From: Thiobacillus sp. 65-1059
GTDB lineage: Bacteria; Pseudomonadota; Gammaproteobacteria; Burkholderiales; Thiobacillaceae
Reading direction: 5' to 3'
Assembly (NCBI GenBank): GCA_001897675.1
Contig: MKUE01000099.1
Location: forward strand, 39,246 to 103,245
DNA: 64,000 bases
Of the stretch, positions 25,950 to 34,930 are shown one piece after another (position 1 is the stretch's first letter; each line of letters starts with the position of its first letter). The notes beneath the pieces were generated by a model, which was not told the origin of the DNA, made no database searches, and saw nothing but the letters and a program-made list of their open reading frames with translations. The translations under genes and the position numbers were made by a program.

Positions 25950-26975
25950 ATGACCGCCGTCCCCGCCCCTTTCGCCGCCACCCGCTACCAGCTCGCAGCC
26001 TGGCTGATGATGGCAGCCGGGCTGCTGCTCGTCCTGCAGCTGCACTTGCTGCCTGCGCTGCTGGCCGGCCTGCTGGTGGCGCAACTGGTACACCTGCTGG
26101 CGCCGCGTTTTGTCATCGGCCGCCTCGACCACATCTGGGCCAAGGTGCTGGTGGTGTCGCTCATCACCCTGACCGTGCTGGGCGCGCTGGGCGGATTGAC
26201 GGCGGGCGCGATCCTGTATCTGCGCACCGAAGGCGGGCTGGCCGGACTGCTGACGAAAATGGCCGAGATCATCGAAAATTCGCGCGAACTGCTGCCGCTG
26301 TGGGCGGCCGAGTGGCTGCCGCAGGGCGACGAGTCGGTGATCCGCGCGGGGCTGGTCGAATGGCTGCGCACCCATGCGCAGGATATTCGCAAGCTCAGCG
26401 GCGACGCCGGGCGCGGGCTGCTGCACTTCATCATCGGCCTGATCATCGGCAGCTTCGTGGCGCTGCGCGAGGCGCGTCCGCATCAGGCGCTGGCACCGCT
26501 GGCGCAAGCCATGTGCGAACGGGTGAACCGCCTGGGCGAGGCTTTCCGCCGGGTGGTGTTTGCGCAGACGCGCATCTCGGCGCTCAACGCGCTGCTGACC
26601 GCGGCTTACCTGCTGCTGGTGCTGCCGGCGTTCGGGGTACACCTGCCCTTCACCAAGACCATGATCGTCGTCACCTTCATCGTCGGCCTGCTGCCGGTGC
26701 TGGGCAACCTCATTTCCAATACGGTCATCGTCGTCATTTCGCTGTCGCATTCGTTGCACGTTGCGGCGGCTTCGCTGGCGTTTCTGGTCATCATCCACAA
26801 GCTCGAATATTTCGTGAATGCCCGTATCATCGGCGGGCAGATCCAGGCGCGCGCGTGGGAACTGCTGATCGCCATGCTGGTGATGGAGGCGGCCTTCGGC
26901 GTGCAGGGCGTGATCGCCGCGCCGATCATCTACGCGTATATCAAAAAAGAATTGTCCGACCGGGAGCTCATCTAA
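25950..26975 (+). CDS. AI-2E transporter family (PerM/YdiK-like) permease
   Basis: A 341-residue integral membrane protein with about eight predicted helices and the family region FIVGLLPVLGNLISNTVIVVI plus HKLEYFVNARIIGGQI near the C-terminus. Members of this family have been linked to export of autoinducer-2 or to ion movement, but the substrate here is not known. It overlaps the next gene by one base (TAATG), so the two are likely co-translated. A GTG nine bases upstream is an alternative start. Confidence 0.9.
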   Translation: MTAVPAPFAATRYQLAAWLMMAAGLLLVLQLHLLPALLAGLLVAQLVHLLAPRFVIGRLDHIWAKVLVVSLITLTVLGALGGLTAGAILYLRTEGGLAGLLTKMAEIIENSRELLPLWAAEWLPQGDESVIRAGLVEWLRTHAQDIRKLSGDAGRGLLHFIIGLIIGSFVALREARPHQALAPLAQAMCERVNRLGEAFRRVVFAQTRISALNALLTAAYLLLVLPAFGVHLPFTKTMIVVTFIVGLLPVLGNLISNTVIVVISLSHSLHVAAASLAFLVIIHKLEYFVNARIIGGQIQARAWELLIAMLVMEAAFGVQGVIAAPIIYAYIKKELSDRELI

Positions 26976-27514
26976 TGTCCAACGACACCGAATCACTCGT
27001 CATCACCGCCAGCGGGGAAGACAAAATTGGCCTGGTGGAAGGCTTCACCCGCCGCATTTCGGACAGCGGCTGCAACATAGAGGAATCGCGGATGGCCGCG
27101 CTGGGCGGGCGCTTCGCGCTGCTTATGCGCGTTTCGGGCAGCTGGGACGCGCTGGCCAAGCTGGAAGCGCGGCTTCCCGCCGTCGCCGAAGAGCTGGGCC
27201 TCTCGCTCACCCAGCAGCGCACTCGCCCCACGCGAGCCGACAAGCCGCTGATTCCCTACACCGTCGAAGTCGCCGCGCTCGACCAGCCCGGCATCGTCAA
27301 CAGCCTCGCCAACTTCTTCGCGCGGCTGCACATCAACATCGAAGCGCTCGACACCGAAACCTACCCCGCCCCGCACACCGGTGCGCCGATGTTCGCCGTC
27401 CACATGACGCTGGGCATTCCCGCCGACGCCCACATCGCCACCCTGCGCGGCGATTTTCTGGACTACTGCGACGACCAGAATCTGGATGCAACCTTCGAGC
27501 CGGTGCGGATGTGA
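26975..27514 (+). CDS. GcvR-like protein with two ACT domains
   Basis: A 179-residue protein made of two ACT domains: residues about 8-80 (ITASGEDKIGLVEGFTRRIS) and 95-175 (TVEVAALDQPGIVNSLANFF). This is the architecture of GcvR, which modulates glycine cleavage regulator GcvA in E. coli by protein contact and glycine binding. No GcvA or gcv genes are nearby, so the target is uncertain; the name reflects family only. Cytoplasmic. Confidence 0.8.
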   Translation: MSNDTESLVITASGEDKIGLVEGFTRRISDSGCNIEESRMAALGGRFALLMRVSGSWDALAKLEARLPAVAEELGLSLTQQRTRPTRADKPLIPYTVEVAALDQPGIVNSLANFFARLHINIEALDTETYPAPHTGAPMFAVHMTLGIPADAHIATLRGDFLDYCDDQNLDATFEPVRM

Positions 27515-27539
27515 CGCAGCATGCGGCGCCAGCGCCTGA

Positions 27540-28505
27540 TTATTCGCCTTCGCTGACGCCGAGTTCGCCGTAGAACAGCGACAGCGCATCGTCCTGCCGG
27601 CTGGTGCGCGGCAGGCCGCGCACCAGGGCCGCTTCCACGCGCGCGGCCTGCAAGGTGGGGCGGTCGATGACGGCGGGATACAGGCGGCAGTGCTTTTCGA
27701 GCAGTTCGGCCTGGCGGCAGGCGCTGGCCTCGAGCGCGCCGCGGGCGGCGGCATCGAGGTGCGGCAGCAACAGCATCCAGGGCGCCTGCCAGGCATGGTA
27801 GTCGTGCACCAGCCGGGCGTGGGCGGCATCCATGCCGGCGGTGGCGATGAATAGCGGCGGGAAGGCGTCGGCCTCCAGCACGCGTCCGTGCAGGACGCTG
27901 CCGCCCGGCAGCGTGTGCAGCCCCAGCCCGGCACCGTCGTCCGAGCGGCGGAACCACTGTGCCACGCCGCTGGCGAGACTGTTCACATAATGCGTCAGGT
28001 AGCCGCCGGCGGATTCGTCGAGACCGGCAATCGCCGCGCTCCGGAAATGTTCCTGCGCAGCCATGCCGGCGCGCCAGTCGAGCGGCGGCCTGGTGTCGGT
28101 TTCGCTGTCGGTGCACACGCTGTGCAGCAGCGCCAGCGGCTGGTCGTGGCGGTCGAGCAGCCAGAGCTCGAATTGATCGCGGAAGGCGAACGGCACCGCG
28201 CGGTGCGCCTTGAGCAGGTACTCGTAGACCACCGCGCCCATGTCTTCGAGCCGCCTGAAATCGTCCGACGGGTACAGCGGCCCGCGCTTCAGCCCCGTTT
28301 CCGCCGACCAGTGGCCGTAACGGATGTCGGAGATCTGCGCCCGCCGTCCGGCACGCCCCAGGCCGTCGAGCAGCGCATCGTTGGCGACATAGATGTCCCA
28401 CTCGATGCCGTCGGTGGTGACCGCCTCGGCCGAGCGGTAGCGAATGACGTGCACTGCCCCGCGAAACGGGTTGAGCAGGCGCTGGGCGTAGCATTCGATC
28501 TGCAT
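27540..28505 (-). CDS. Conserved hypothetical protein, 321 aa
   Basis: I do not recognise a named family. The protein begins MQIECYAQRLLNPFRGAVHV and lacks a signal peptide or membrane segments, so it is probably cytoplasmic. Several acidic-aromatic stretches are visible (IRYGHWSAETGLKRGPLYP, RDQFELWLLDRHDQPLALL), and a conserved-looking centre, YLTHYVNSLASGVAQWFRR. Good codon usage, a clean ATG and tight packing between neighbours support a real gene. It stands alone, convergent with the gcvR-like gene. Confidence 0.7.
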   Translation of the reverse strand: MQIECYAQRLLNPFRGAVHVIRYRSAEAVTTDGIEWDIYVANDALLDGLGRAGRRAQISDIRYGHWSAETGLKRGPLYPSDDFRRLEDMGAVVYEYLLKAHRAVPFAFRDQFELWLLDRHDQPLALLHSVCTDSETDTRPPLDWRAGMAAQEHFRSAAIAGLDESAGGYLTHYVNSLASGVAQWFRRSDDGAGLGLHTLPGGSVLHGRVLEADAFPPLFIATAGMDAAHARLVHDYHAWQAPWMLLLPHLDAAARGALEASACRQAELLEKHCRLYPAVIDRPTLQAARVEAALVRGLPRTSRQDDALSLFYGELGVSEGE

Positions 28506-28553
28506 GGAACCGGACTCTACATCAACTGCCGGCGCGCCTGGCCGTCCCGGGGG

Positions 28554-29189
28554 TCATGGCCGGGCCTGGCCGGGCGAAGCGCCGCTTCCGCCCGCGCTCA
28601 TCCAGGCAAACAGCGATGCGCGCATCGCCTCTTCCACCGGCATGTCGATCGGCTGCACCCAGCCGCGCGGCACGAAAACCGTGTAGCCGCCGATCATGTA
28701 ACCCATCGGCAGATAAACCGCCACGCGGTCGCCCTGCAGGAAACCGCCAGGCAGATCGTCTACGCGCTGGCGCGTGAGCAGCCCCACCAACTCAAGATCC
28801 TGCCCCGGTATCCTGAGCGCCACCACCATTTGCTGGTTGGCCTGGCTGCGGCGGGGTGAAAAATAATCGGCAAAATCCTTCAGCGAAGAATAAATGCTCT
28901 TGACCACCGGCAGGTTGGTGAAGGGCAGTTCCACCAGCGACAGCAGCCTGCCCGCGCCGCGTTGCGACACCAGAAAGCCGAGCAGGAAAATACCGCAGAT
29001 ACCCAGCAGCAAGCCCATCCCCGGCACGTAGAATTCACCGATGAAGGGCCGGATCAATTGCATGGCCAGCGTCTCGGTCCAGCGCAGGAAAACATAAAGC
29101 AGGTAGACGGTCAGCCCGAGCGGCAGGGCGGTGATCAGACCGCGAAAAAAATATTGATAGAGGTGCTTGGTCAATTCTGGACTCCGCAA
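28554..29189 (-). CDS. DUF502 family membrane protein
   Basis: A 211-residue protein starting at TTG. Two N-terminal membrane helices (YFFRGLITALPLGLTVYLLY and YVPGMGLLLGICGIFLLGFL) are followed by VELPFTNLPVVKSIYSSLKD and a soluble domain with MVVALRIPGQDLELVGLLT, the hallmarks of the DUF502 family. A role in membrane trafficking or as a channel has been proposed for plant relatives, but bacterial function is unknown. No clear Shine-Dalgarno precedes the start, so the N-terminus is slightly uncertain. Confidence 0.88.
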   Translation of the reverse strand: MRSPELTKHLYQYFFRGLITALPLGLTVYLLYVFLRWTETLAMQLIRPFIGEFYVPGMGLLLGICGIFLLGFLVSQRGAGRLLSLVELPFTNLPVVKSIYSSLKDFADYFSPRRSQANQQMVVALRIPGQDLELVGLLTRQRVDDLPGGFLQGDRVAVYLPMGYMIGGYTVFVPRGWVQPIDMPVEEAMRASLFAWMSAGGSGASPGQARP

Positions 29190-29280
29190 GTGTTGCTGAA
29201 ACCGGGCTGCCCGTGGTCACTAGCATAATAGCGGGGCGTTGTTAGAATTCCCGCACCTGTTCATTCTCCGGAGAACCCCG

Positions 29281-29859
29281 ATGAAAGCCCCTGCCCTGAT
29301 CGCCCTTGTGCCCGTGCTGCTTGCCGGTTGTGCCAGCGGCCCCAGCGCCGAAGAACAGGCCGCCATGGCGGCGGACGCGCGTAAGGCCGCCGCCGCGCTG
29401 ACGCAAAAGCTCGGCGGCGAACTGAAAACGGCGATCGGCGAAAAGGGCGCAGAAGGGGCGATCGGCGTATGCAAGGAGCGTGCGCCGCAGATCGCCGCCG
29501 AGGTATCGAAACAGTCCGGCCTGCAGATCACGCGCGTCAGTCCGAAAAACCGCAATCCGGCCGCCGTGCCCGACGCGTGGGAGGCCGAAGCCCAGGCCGG
29601 GCTGGAAAAACGGCTGGCCGCGGGGGAAAAGCCCGAGACGCTCGACACCTGGCAAATCGTCGGCACGCCGACCGGCAAGCAGTTCCGCTACGCCAAGGCG
29701 CTGCCGGTGCTGCCGTTGTGCCTGACATGCCACGGCGATCCGGCCGCGATTCCCGCTGGCGTGAAAGCGCGCCTTGCCGCAGATTACCCGCTCGACAAGG
29801 CCACGGGCTATGCCCCCGGCATGGTGCGCGGCATCGTCTCGATCAAGCGCCCGCTGTAA
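29281..29859 (+). CDS. DUF3365-type periplasmic monoheme c lipoprotein
   Basis: A 192-residue protein with a clear lipoprotein signal (MKAPALIALVPVLLAGCAS; lipid Cys at 17) and one heme c motif, CLTCH, near residue 147. The layout (helical N-terminal half, KNRNPAAVPDAWEAEAQ, then CLTCHGDP and GMVRGIVSIKRPL) is that of DUF3365/Tll0287-like heme sensors. Such domains often sense redox state or bind small ligands. A GGAG lies ten bases before the ATG. It stands alone, and a direct link to nitrite respiration is not shown. Confidence 0.85.
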   Translation: MKAPALIALVPVLLAGCASGPSAEEQAAMAADARKAAAALTQKLGGELKTAIGEKGAEGAIGVCKERAPQIAAEVSKQSGLQITRVSPKNRNPAAVPDAWEAEAQAGLEKRLAAGEKPETLDTWQIVGTPTGKQFRYAKALPVLPLCLTCHGDPAAIPAGVKARLAADYPLDKATGYAPGMVRGIVSIKRPL

Positions 29860-29955
29860 AGCGGCCGGCAAGATTTGCGCGAACGGGCTTCAGTCCTGCG
29901 CAGCGCTGCCGATAATTATGCTGATGCGCCCAGGTTTGTCGTGGAGGAATGAAGT

Positions 29956-31296
29956 GTGCTGAATCGTCTTGTCGGAATGTGGTCGGGGGGCCGGGATAAT
30001 GCAACGCCGCCGGGTGCCGTGCCGTCCGCACTGGAGCCGGCAGCCAGGCCGGCGGCCAAAGCGCCTTCGGTGATGCGTCGCGAGGCCATGCTGGGCCGCG
30101 ACCAGAAGGTGGCGGCTTACACGTTCATGTTGCGCCGCGCGCCGGATGACCAGCGCGATATGGCTCTGCCCGACATGCAGCGGCTCTACGACGAAACCCT
30201 GCTCGGCAACCTGCAGCGCATGGATATCGCGCGCCTGCTGGGGCAACGCCTGGCATTTGTGCCGGTTGTGCCGGCCAGCCTGTCGCTTCCGCTGATCGAT
30301 ACCTGGCCCGCTGCCGGCACGGTGTGGGTTCTGAAGCTCGACAGCCAGACCCCGATCGACGATTCCCTGCTTGCCCGGCTGGGTGAGCTGAAGGCGCGTG
30401 GATTCGGTTTCGCCCTGCATGCCGACATGGCGGTGGGGCCTGGGCGGCATGCGCTGCTGCAGCTTGCGGATTATGTGCTGATGGACGTCGGCAGCGAGGA
30501 CATTCCCGCCATCACCGCGCAAATGGCGGCGGTGTCCAAGGTGGCGGCCGGAAAACGCTTTGTGGCGACCGAGGTGCAAACGCTGGAAGCGTTCCACATG
30601 TGTCACAAGCTGCAGTTCGCCCTGTTCATGGGGCCTTTCATCACCCGCCGCGAAACGCTCGACACCCCGGTTGTGGGGCCGTCCCGCGCCAAGGTGCTGG
30701 ACCTGATGAACCGGGTGCGCACCGGTGCCGAGCAGCCTGAACTGGCCGGGCACTTCCGCCAGGATCCGGCGTTGTCGGTGCGTCTGCTGCGCTACGTCAA
30801 CTCCCCCGGCATGGGCTTGATGAGCAAAATCGGCGGCATCGAGCAGGCGCTGATGGTGATGGGGCAGGACAAGCTCTATCGCTGGCTGACGCTGATCCTG
30901 TTTACCGGCGGCCAGACCCAGGAACTCGATCAGGCGGTGCTGGAGAATGCCCTGGTGCGCGGCCGGGTGGCCGAGCAGCTGGCAGGACGGGCGCTGTTTG
31001 CCAAGGCACGCGATGAGATTTTCGTCGCCGGGCTGTTTTCGCTGCTCGACGTGGTGATGCGCATGCCGATGGAGCAGCTGTTGAAGCAGATCAGCCTGCC
31101 CGCCGAAATCACCGAGGCCATCGTCTCGCAACGCGGGCCGTATGCACCCTATCTGGCGCTGGCGATTGCCTGCGAGCAGGACGACCAGAGCAGTCTCGAT
31201 GCCCTGGCCGGGCAGATCGGCCGCGACGTGGCCGACATCAACGCCGTGCACATGGATGCGCTGCTGTGGGCGCAACAGCTGTCCGCCGACGTATGA
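29956..31296 (+). CDS. HDOD domain protein with degenerate EAL domain (YuxH/CdgJ type)
   Basis: A 446-residue protein starting at GTG after a strong GGAGG. Residues about 40-230 match the shape of an EAL phosphodiesterase domain (start MLGRDQKVAAYTFMLRR; FVATEVQTLEAFHMCHKLQF), but the catalytic Glu-Ala-Leu and metal-binding residues are not evident, so it is probably an inactive c-di-GMP-binding or protein-binding module. Residues 240-440 are an HDOD domain (LLRYVNSPGMGLMSKIGGIEQ). Relatives affect motility or surface behaviour. It overlaps no neighbour but precedes the GIY-YIG gene by seven bases. Confidence 0.85.
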   Translation: MLNRLVGMWSGGRDNATPPGAVPSALEPAARPAAKAPSVMRREAMLGRDQKVAAYTFMLRRAPDDQRDMALPDMQRLYDETLLGNLQRMDIARLLGQRLAFVPVVPASLSLPLIDTWPAAGTVWVLKLDSQTPIDDSLLARLGELKARGFGFALHADMAVGPGRHALLQLADYVLMDVGSEDIPAITAQMAAVSKVAAGKRFVATEVQTLEAFHMCHKLQFALFMGPFITRRETLDTPVVGPSRAKVLDLMNRVRTGAEQPELAGHFRQDPALSVRLLRYVNSPGMGLMSKIGGIEQALMVMGQDKLYRWLTLILFTGGQTQELDQAVLENALVRGRVAEQLAGRALFAKARDEIFVAGLFSLLDVVMRMPMEQLLKQISLPAEITEAIVSQRGPYAPYLALAIACEQDDQSSLDALAGQIGRDVADINAVHMDALLWAQQLSADV

Positions 31297-31303
31297 GCTG
31301 AAC

Positions 31304-31582
31304 ATGATGGCCGTTTCCGGCGCCGCCACCGCGTGGTGTGTCTACATGCTGCGTTGCGCCGACGGCTCGCTCTACACCGGCATCACCACCGACCTTGCGC
31401 GCCGCGTCGCCGAACACAACGGCGCCGGCGGGGCGGGCGCGCGCTACACCCGCAGCCGCCGTCCGGTGCAGCTGGTCTATGCCGAAGCCGCCGCCAACCG
31501 CGCCGAGGCGACGCGGCGCGAAGCGGCGATCAAGCAGCTGGATCGCGCGGGCAAGCTGGCGCTGTGCGCGCCGAGCGTGTAA
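31304..31582 (+). CDS. GIY-YIG nuclease superfamily protein
   Basis: A 92-residue single-domain GIY-YIG protein of the YhbQ type. The core is WCVYMLRCADGSLYTGITTDL, followed by RRVAEHN, then ARYTRSRRPVQLVYAE and a closing ATRREAAIKQLDRAGK. The family includes structure-specific DNA nucleases with a conserved Tyr/Arg/Glu set, all visible. The cellular role is uncertain. It is seven bases after the HDOD-EAL gene and is likely co-transcribed. Confidence 0.9.
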   Translation: MMAVSGAATAWCVYMLRCADGSLYTGITTDLARRVAEHNGAGGAGARYTRSRRPVQLVYAEAAANRAEATRREAAIKQLDRAGKLALCAPSV

Positions 31583-31597
31583 GCCCTCCCGCCCGTT

Positions 31598-32515
31598 TCA
31601 GGTGCCGTTGAGGCCGTTCAGGCGTGCGTTGAGTTGCGGAATGGCCGCCTCCATCGCGCGTCGCCCGGCGTCGATGGCGACGTCGGCACGGTGAAATTCC
31701 ATCAGGCCCAGGTTCGCGAGCAGCGGCGTCACCATCACGTCCGCCGGATCGCCGGCCAGCCGGCTGCGGGTAATCAGCACCTGCATGATGTTGATGCTGC
31801 TCGCCAGCACGTCGAGCATGGCCGGCGGTCTGGGGCCGTTGCCGGAATTCAGGCCGAGCTGCGACATGCCGGTCTGGATGCGCGCCATCACGCTGTCGGT
31901 CAGGTTTTCGGGATTGGCCGGGGCGCGCTTGCGCGCTGCGGCGGGCTTGGGCTTGAGGTGGCGACCCAGCAGGTCGGCGTTCAGATCCACCGCAATCACC
32001 AGGTCGGCCCCCATCGCCCGGCACAGCGACACCGGCACTGGATTGACCAGGCCGCCGTCGACCAGCCAGCTGCCGTCGCGCTGCGCCGGGGTGAACAGCC
32101 CGGGCAGCGCGATCGAGGCGCGCACCGCGTCCGACACCCCGCCCTCGCGCAGCCACACTTCGCGGCCGCGCTGCAGGTCGGTGGCGACGGCGCCGAACGG
32201 GCGCGCCAGTTCGCGGATGTCGCGATCGACGAAGTGGCTGCGGAAGAATTCGATCAGCTTGTCGCCCTTGATCAGCCCGCCGCCGAGCGAAAAGTCGAGA
32301 AAGCTCACCACGGTCTGTACGCGCAGGCTGCGCACCCAGGCCTCCAGCCGGTCGAGTTCGCCGCCCACGTAGGCGGCGCCCACCAGCGCGCCGATCGAGG
32401 TGCCGCAGACCAGATCGGGCTCGATGCCTGCGTCAGCCAGCGCGCGGATGGCGCCGATGTGCGCCCAGCCGCGCGCCGAGCCGCCGCCGAGGGCGAGGCC
32501 GATGCGCGGGCTCAT
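31598..32515 (-). CDS. Patatin-like phospholipase (RssA-like)
   Basis: A 305-residue serine hydrolase of the patatin family. The oxyanion loop LALGGGSARGWAHIG lies at the N-terminus, the nucleophile elbow is VCGTSIGALVGAAY (Gly-Thr-Ser-Ile-Gly), and the catalytic Asp lies in LVDGGLVNPVP. The family hydrolyses acyl esters of lipids. No signal peptide is present. Its start overlaps the DsrE-like gene stop (ATGA), so the two form a pair with coupled translation. Confidence 0.92.
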   Translation of the reverse strand: MSPRIGLALGGGSARGWAHIGAIRALADAGIEPDLVCGTSIGALVGAAYVGGELDRLEAWVRSLRVQTVVSFLDFSLGGGLIKGDKLIEFFRSHFVDRDIRELARPFGAVATDLQRGREVWLREGGVSDAVRASIALPGLFTPAQRDGSWLVDGGLVNPVPVSLCRAMGADLVIAVDLNADLLGRHLKPKPAAARKRAPANPENLTDSVMARIQTGMSQLGLNSGNGPRPPAMLDVLASSINIMQVLITRSRLAGDPADVMVTPLLANLGLMEFHRADVAIDAGRRAMEAAIPQLNARLNGLNGT

Positions 32516-32994
32516 TTCAGCGCCGCCGCCCGCGGCACCACCAGCCGCACATAATCCAGCGCCTCGTAATTGCGGATTTGCGCCGGCCCCGACGGTGCCA
32601 CATCGACATAGTCGGGAAAGGCCTCCGGCGCCACGCCGCGCCAGCCGGCGTAGGTTTCGCACACATGTAGCGGGATGCCTTCGTCGCGTACTAGGCTCTC
32701 GGCCAGTTGGTGCGCCGCCGCGTTGCCCTCGCGTTGCGCGGCTTGCAGCGCGAACATTTCCTGTCCGTGGGCCACCAGCGCCATCGGCATGCCGGGAAAG
32801 CGCGCCTTCAGCCGCTGCGCGGCGCGCTTGACCCAGGGCAGCGCATGGTCGAGCGCCTGCGGGTCGCGGTCGACGATTTCGAACACCACCCCGGGCGGCG
32901 CCGCGCCACGCGCCAGCAGGGCATCGAGGCTTGCCGCCGAGACGGCGGGAAGCCAGGCCAGGATGGCCAGGGCAGACAGCAGAAAACGCAGCAT
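32512..32994 (-). CDS. Periplasmic DsrE-like protein
   Basis: A 160-residue protein with a signal peptide (MLRFLLSALAILAWLPAVSAA, cleavage near residue 20). The mature part resembles the DsrE/DsrF fold: VVFEIVDRDPQALDHALPWV, MALVAHGQEMFAL and a single Cys in PLHVCETYAGWRG, as in sulfur-relay DsrE proteins, which use a cysteine as sulfur acceptor. A role in periplasmic sulfur handling is inference. It precedes and overlaps the patatin gene. Confidence 0.75.
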   Translation of the reverse strand: MLRFLLSALAILAWLPAVSAASLDALLARGAAPPGVVFEIVDRDPQALDHALPWVKRAAQRLKARFPGMPMALVAHGQEMFALQAAQREGNAAAHQLAESLVRDEGIPLHVCETYAGWRGVAPEAFPDYVDVAPSGPAQIRNYEALDYVRLVVPRAAALK

Positions 32995-33118
32995 TCAGGA
33001 TCCTTTCCCATGGGGTCGAACAGGCAGCCGGCGCCGGCAGGCGCGGCCCGCCCATTGTCGGCCAGCTGCGCCGAAAAATGTAGCCGGATGAGGGCTGGCC
33101 GCGCCCATGCAGCGCGGT

Positions 33119-34855
33119 TCAATCCGCTTCGCGCTCGGGGCTGCAGCACTGGACCTGGCTGGCCGCGGGCGGCTGGCTCAGGATGGCGCCGGTGACCGGA
33201 TTGGGGCGGAATACGGTGCAGCCCTTGAGGCCGAGCGCGTGCGCCTGGCGGTAGAGATCCTCGAAACGCTCGAACGGGGTGTCGGCGGCGACGTTGATGG
33301 TCTTGGAGATCGCGTTGTCGACAAAAGGCTGCAACGCGGCCTGCATCTGCAGGTGGGCGAGCGGGTCGATCCGGTGCGCCTCGACCAGGGCCGGCGGGGT
33401 GCCGGCCCCGCCCTGCTGCTGCCACAGCTGGCAGGCGTAGTCGACCACGCGATGGGTGCGATAGGCGCCGTCGCCTGCCAGCACGCGGCGCTCGGCCGCG
33501 GCCGCGAAAACCGGCTCGATGCCGCTGGAAAGGTTGTTGGCCAGCAGGCTGATGGTGCCGGCCGGGGCGATCGCCAGCAGATGGCTGTTGCGGATGCCGT
33601 GCGCGGCGATGGCGGCGCGAATATCGGCCGGCAGGCGGCTGGCGAAGCCGCTGGCCAGAAACGGCCCGGCGTCGAATTCCGGGAAGGCGCCCTTCTCGCG
33701 CGCCAGCTCGATCGATGCGCGGTAGGCGGCATCGCGGACCGTCTGCATCGCGTGCGCCGCCAGTGTGCGTGCAGCCTCGCTGCCGTAATCGAGGCCGAGC
33801 AGCACCAGCGCATCGGCCAGCCCGGTGATGCCCAGCCCGATGCGCCGCTTGAGATGCGCCTCCCGGGCCTGCGCCGGCAGCGGATAGCGCGAAACCTCGA
33901 TGACGTCGTCGAGAAAGCGCACCGCGAGCCGGGCTGCGGCGGCCAGCGCGTCGAGGTCGAGCCGGGCCTCGGCGGCGAACGGCGACACCACGAACGCCGC
34001 GAGATTGAGCGAGCCGAGGTCGCAGGCGCCGTAGGGCGGCAGCGGAATTTCGCCGCAGGGATTGGTGGCGGTGAGCGTTTCGCGGTCGGCCAGCGTGTTG
34101 TCGCGGTTGATGACGTCGACGAACAGCACGCCCGGTTCGGCGGTGTCGTAGGCCGCGCGCAGGATGCGCTGCCACAGTTCGCGCGCCCTCAGCGTGCGCG
34201 CGTTCGCGAGGCCGGGAAACACCAGCGGCCAGTCGCGGTCGTCCGCTACCGCAGCCATGAAGGCGTCGCTGACCTGCACCGACAGGTTGAAGTGCCGCAG
34301 CACCGCGGGGTCGCGCTTGGCATCGACGAAGGTTTCGATGTCCGGATGGTCGCAGCGCAGCGTCGCCATCATCGCGCCGCGCCGCGCGCCGGTCGACAGC
34401 ATGGTGGCGCACATGGCATCCCAGATGCGCATGAACGACACCGGCCCGGAGGCGATGCTGCCGGTGGCGGCAGCCGCCATGCCGGCCGGGCGCAGGGTGG
34501 AAAAATCGTAGCCCACGCCGCCGCCGTGCTGCATGGTGAGCGCGCCTTCCTTCAGCGCCTCGAAAATGCTCACCAGATCGTCGGCGATCCCGCCCATGAC
34601 GAAGCAGTTGAGCAGCGTCACCCGGTGGCCGGTGCCGGCGCCGGCGAGAATGCGCCCGCCGGGGAGGAAGCGGAAATTCTCCAGCAGCGCGAGAAAGCGC
34701 TCGGCCCAGGCCTCGCGCCCCCGGCTTTCCGCCACCGCCACCGCCACCGCCACGCGCTGCCAGCTGGCGCGGATGCCGGCTTCGCCCGGCGCGCGATAGC
34801 GGGTCTCCCAGATATGGCGGGAGATATCCATGCTGAAAGGGTCGGGCGTGCTCAT
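33119..34855 (-). CDS. nrdJ: Adenosylcobalamin-dependent (class II) ribonucleotide reductase
   Basis: A 578-residue class II reductase of the short, zinc-domain-lacking type (TIGR02504-like). Visible landmarks: FLPGGRILAGAGTGHRVTLLNC near the N-terminus, the active-site loop NPCGEIPLPPYGACDLGSLNL, and APAGTISLLANNLSSGIEP. The C-terminal Cys-Cys pair (VQCCSPE) would shuttle electrons from thioredoxin. The enzyme makes deoxyribonucleotides with or without oxygen, suiting a facultative denitrifier. No cobalamin riboswitch is apparent in the short 75-base divergent region upstream. Confidence 0.95.
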   Translation of the reverse strand: MSTPDPFSMDISRHIWETRYRAPGEAGIRASWQRVAVAVAVAESRGREAWAERFLALLENFRFLPGGRILAGAGTGHRVTLLNCFVMGGIADDLVSIFEALKEGALTMQHGGGVGYDFSTLRPAGMAAAATGSIASGPVSFMRIWDAMCATMLSTGARRGAMMATLRCDHPDIETFVDAKRDPAVLRHFNLSVQVSDAFMAAVADDRDWPLVFPGLANARTLRARELWQRILRAAYDTAEPGVLFVDVINRDNTLADRETLTATNPCGEIPLPPYGACDLGSLNLAAFVVSPFAAEARLDLDALAAAARLAVRFLDDVIEVSRYPLPAQAREAHLKRRIGLGITGLADALVLLGLDYGSEAARTLAAHAMQTVRDAAYRASIELAREKGAFPEFDAGPFLASGFASRLPADIRAAIAAHGIRNSHLLAIAPAGTISLLANNLSSGIEPVFAAAAERRVLAGDGAYRTHRVVDYACQLWQQQGGAGTPPALVEAHRIDPLAHLQMQAALQPFVDNAISKTINVAADTPFERFEDLYRQAHALGLKGCTVFRPNPVTGAILSQPPAASQVQCCSPEREAD

Positions 34856-34930
34856 GCGGCGATGGAAGCGGCGTTTGAGGCATTATCTGCGTACGTTCGT
34901 CTATTGAGCATAGCCGCTTTGCCCCTTCCC

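Noticed and set aside
33107..34930. Long in-frame extension upstream of srkA, antisense to nrdJ
   Set aside because: The extension is the antisense of a conserved gene. The srkA family starts at the ATG at 34931.
33119..34930. Cobalamin riboswitch ahead of nrdJ
   Set aside because: Only 75 bases separate the divergent start codons, too short for the element, and no B12-box-like sequence was seen.
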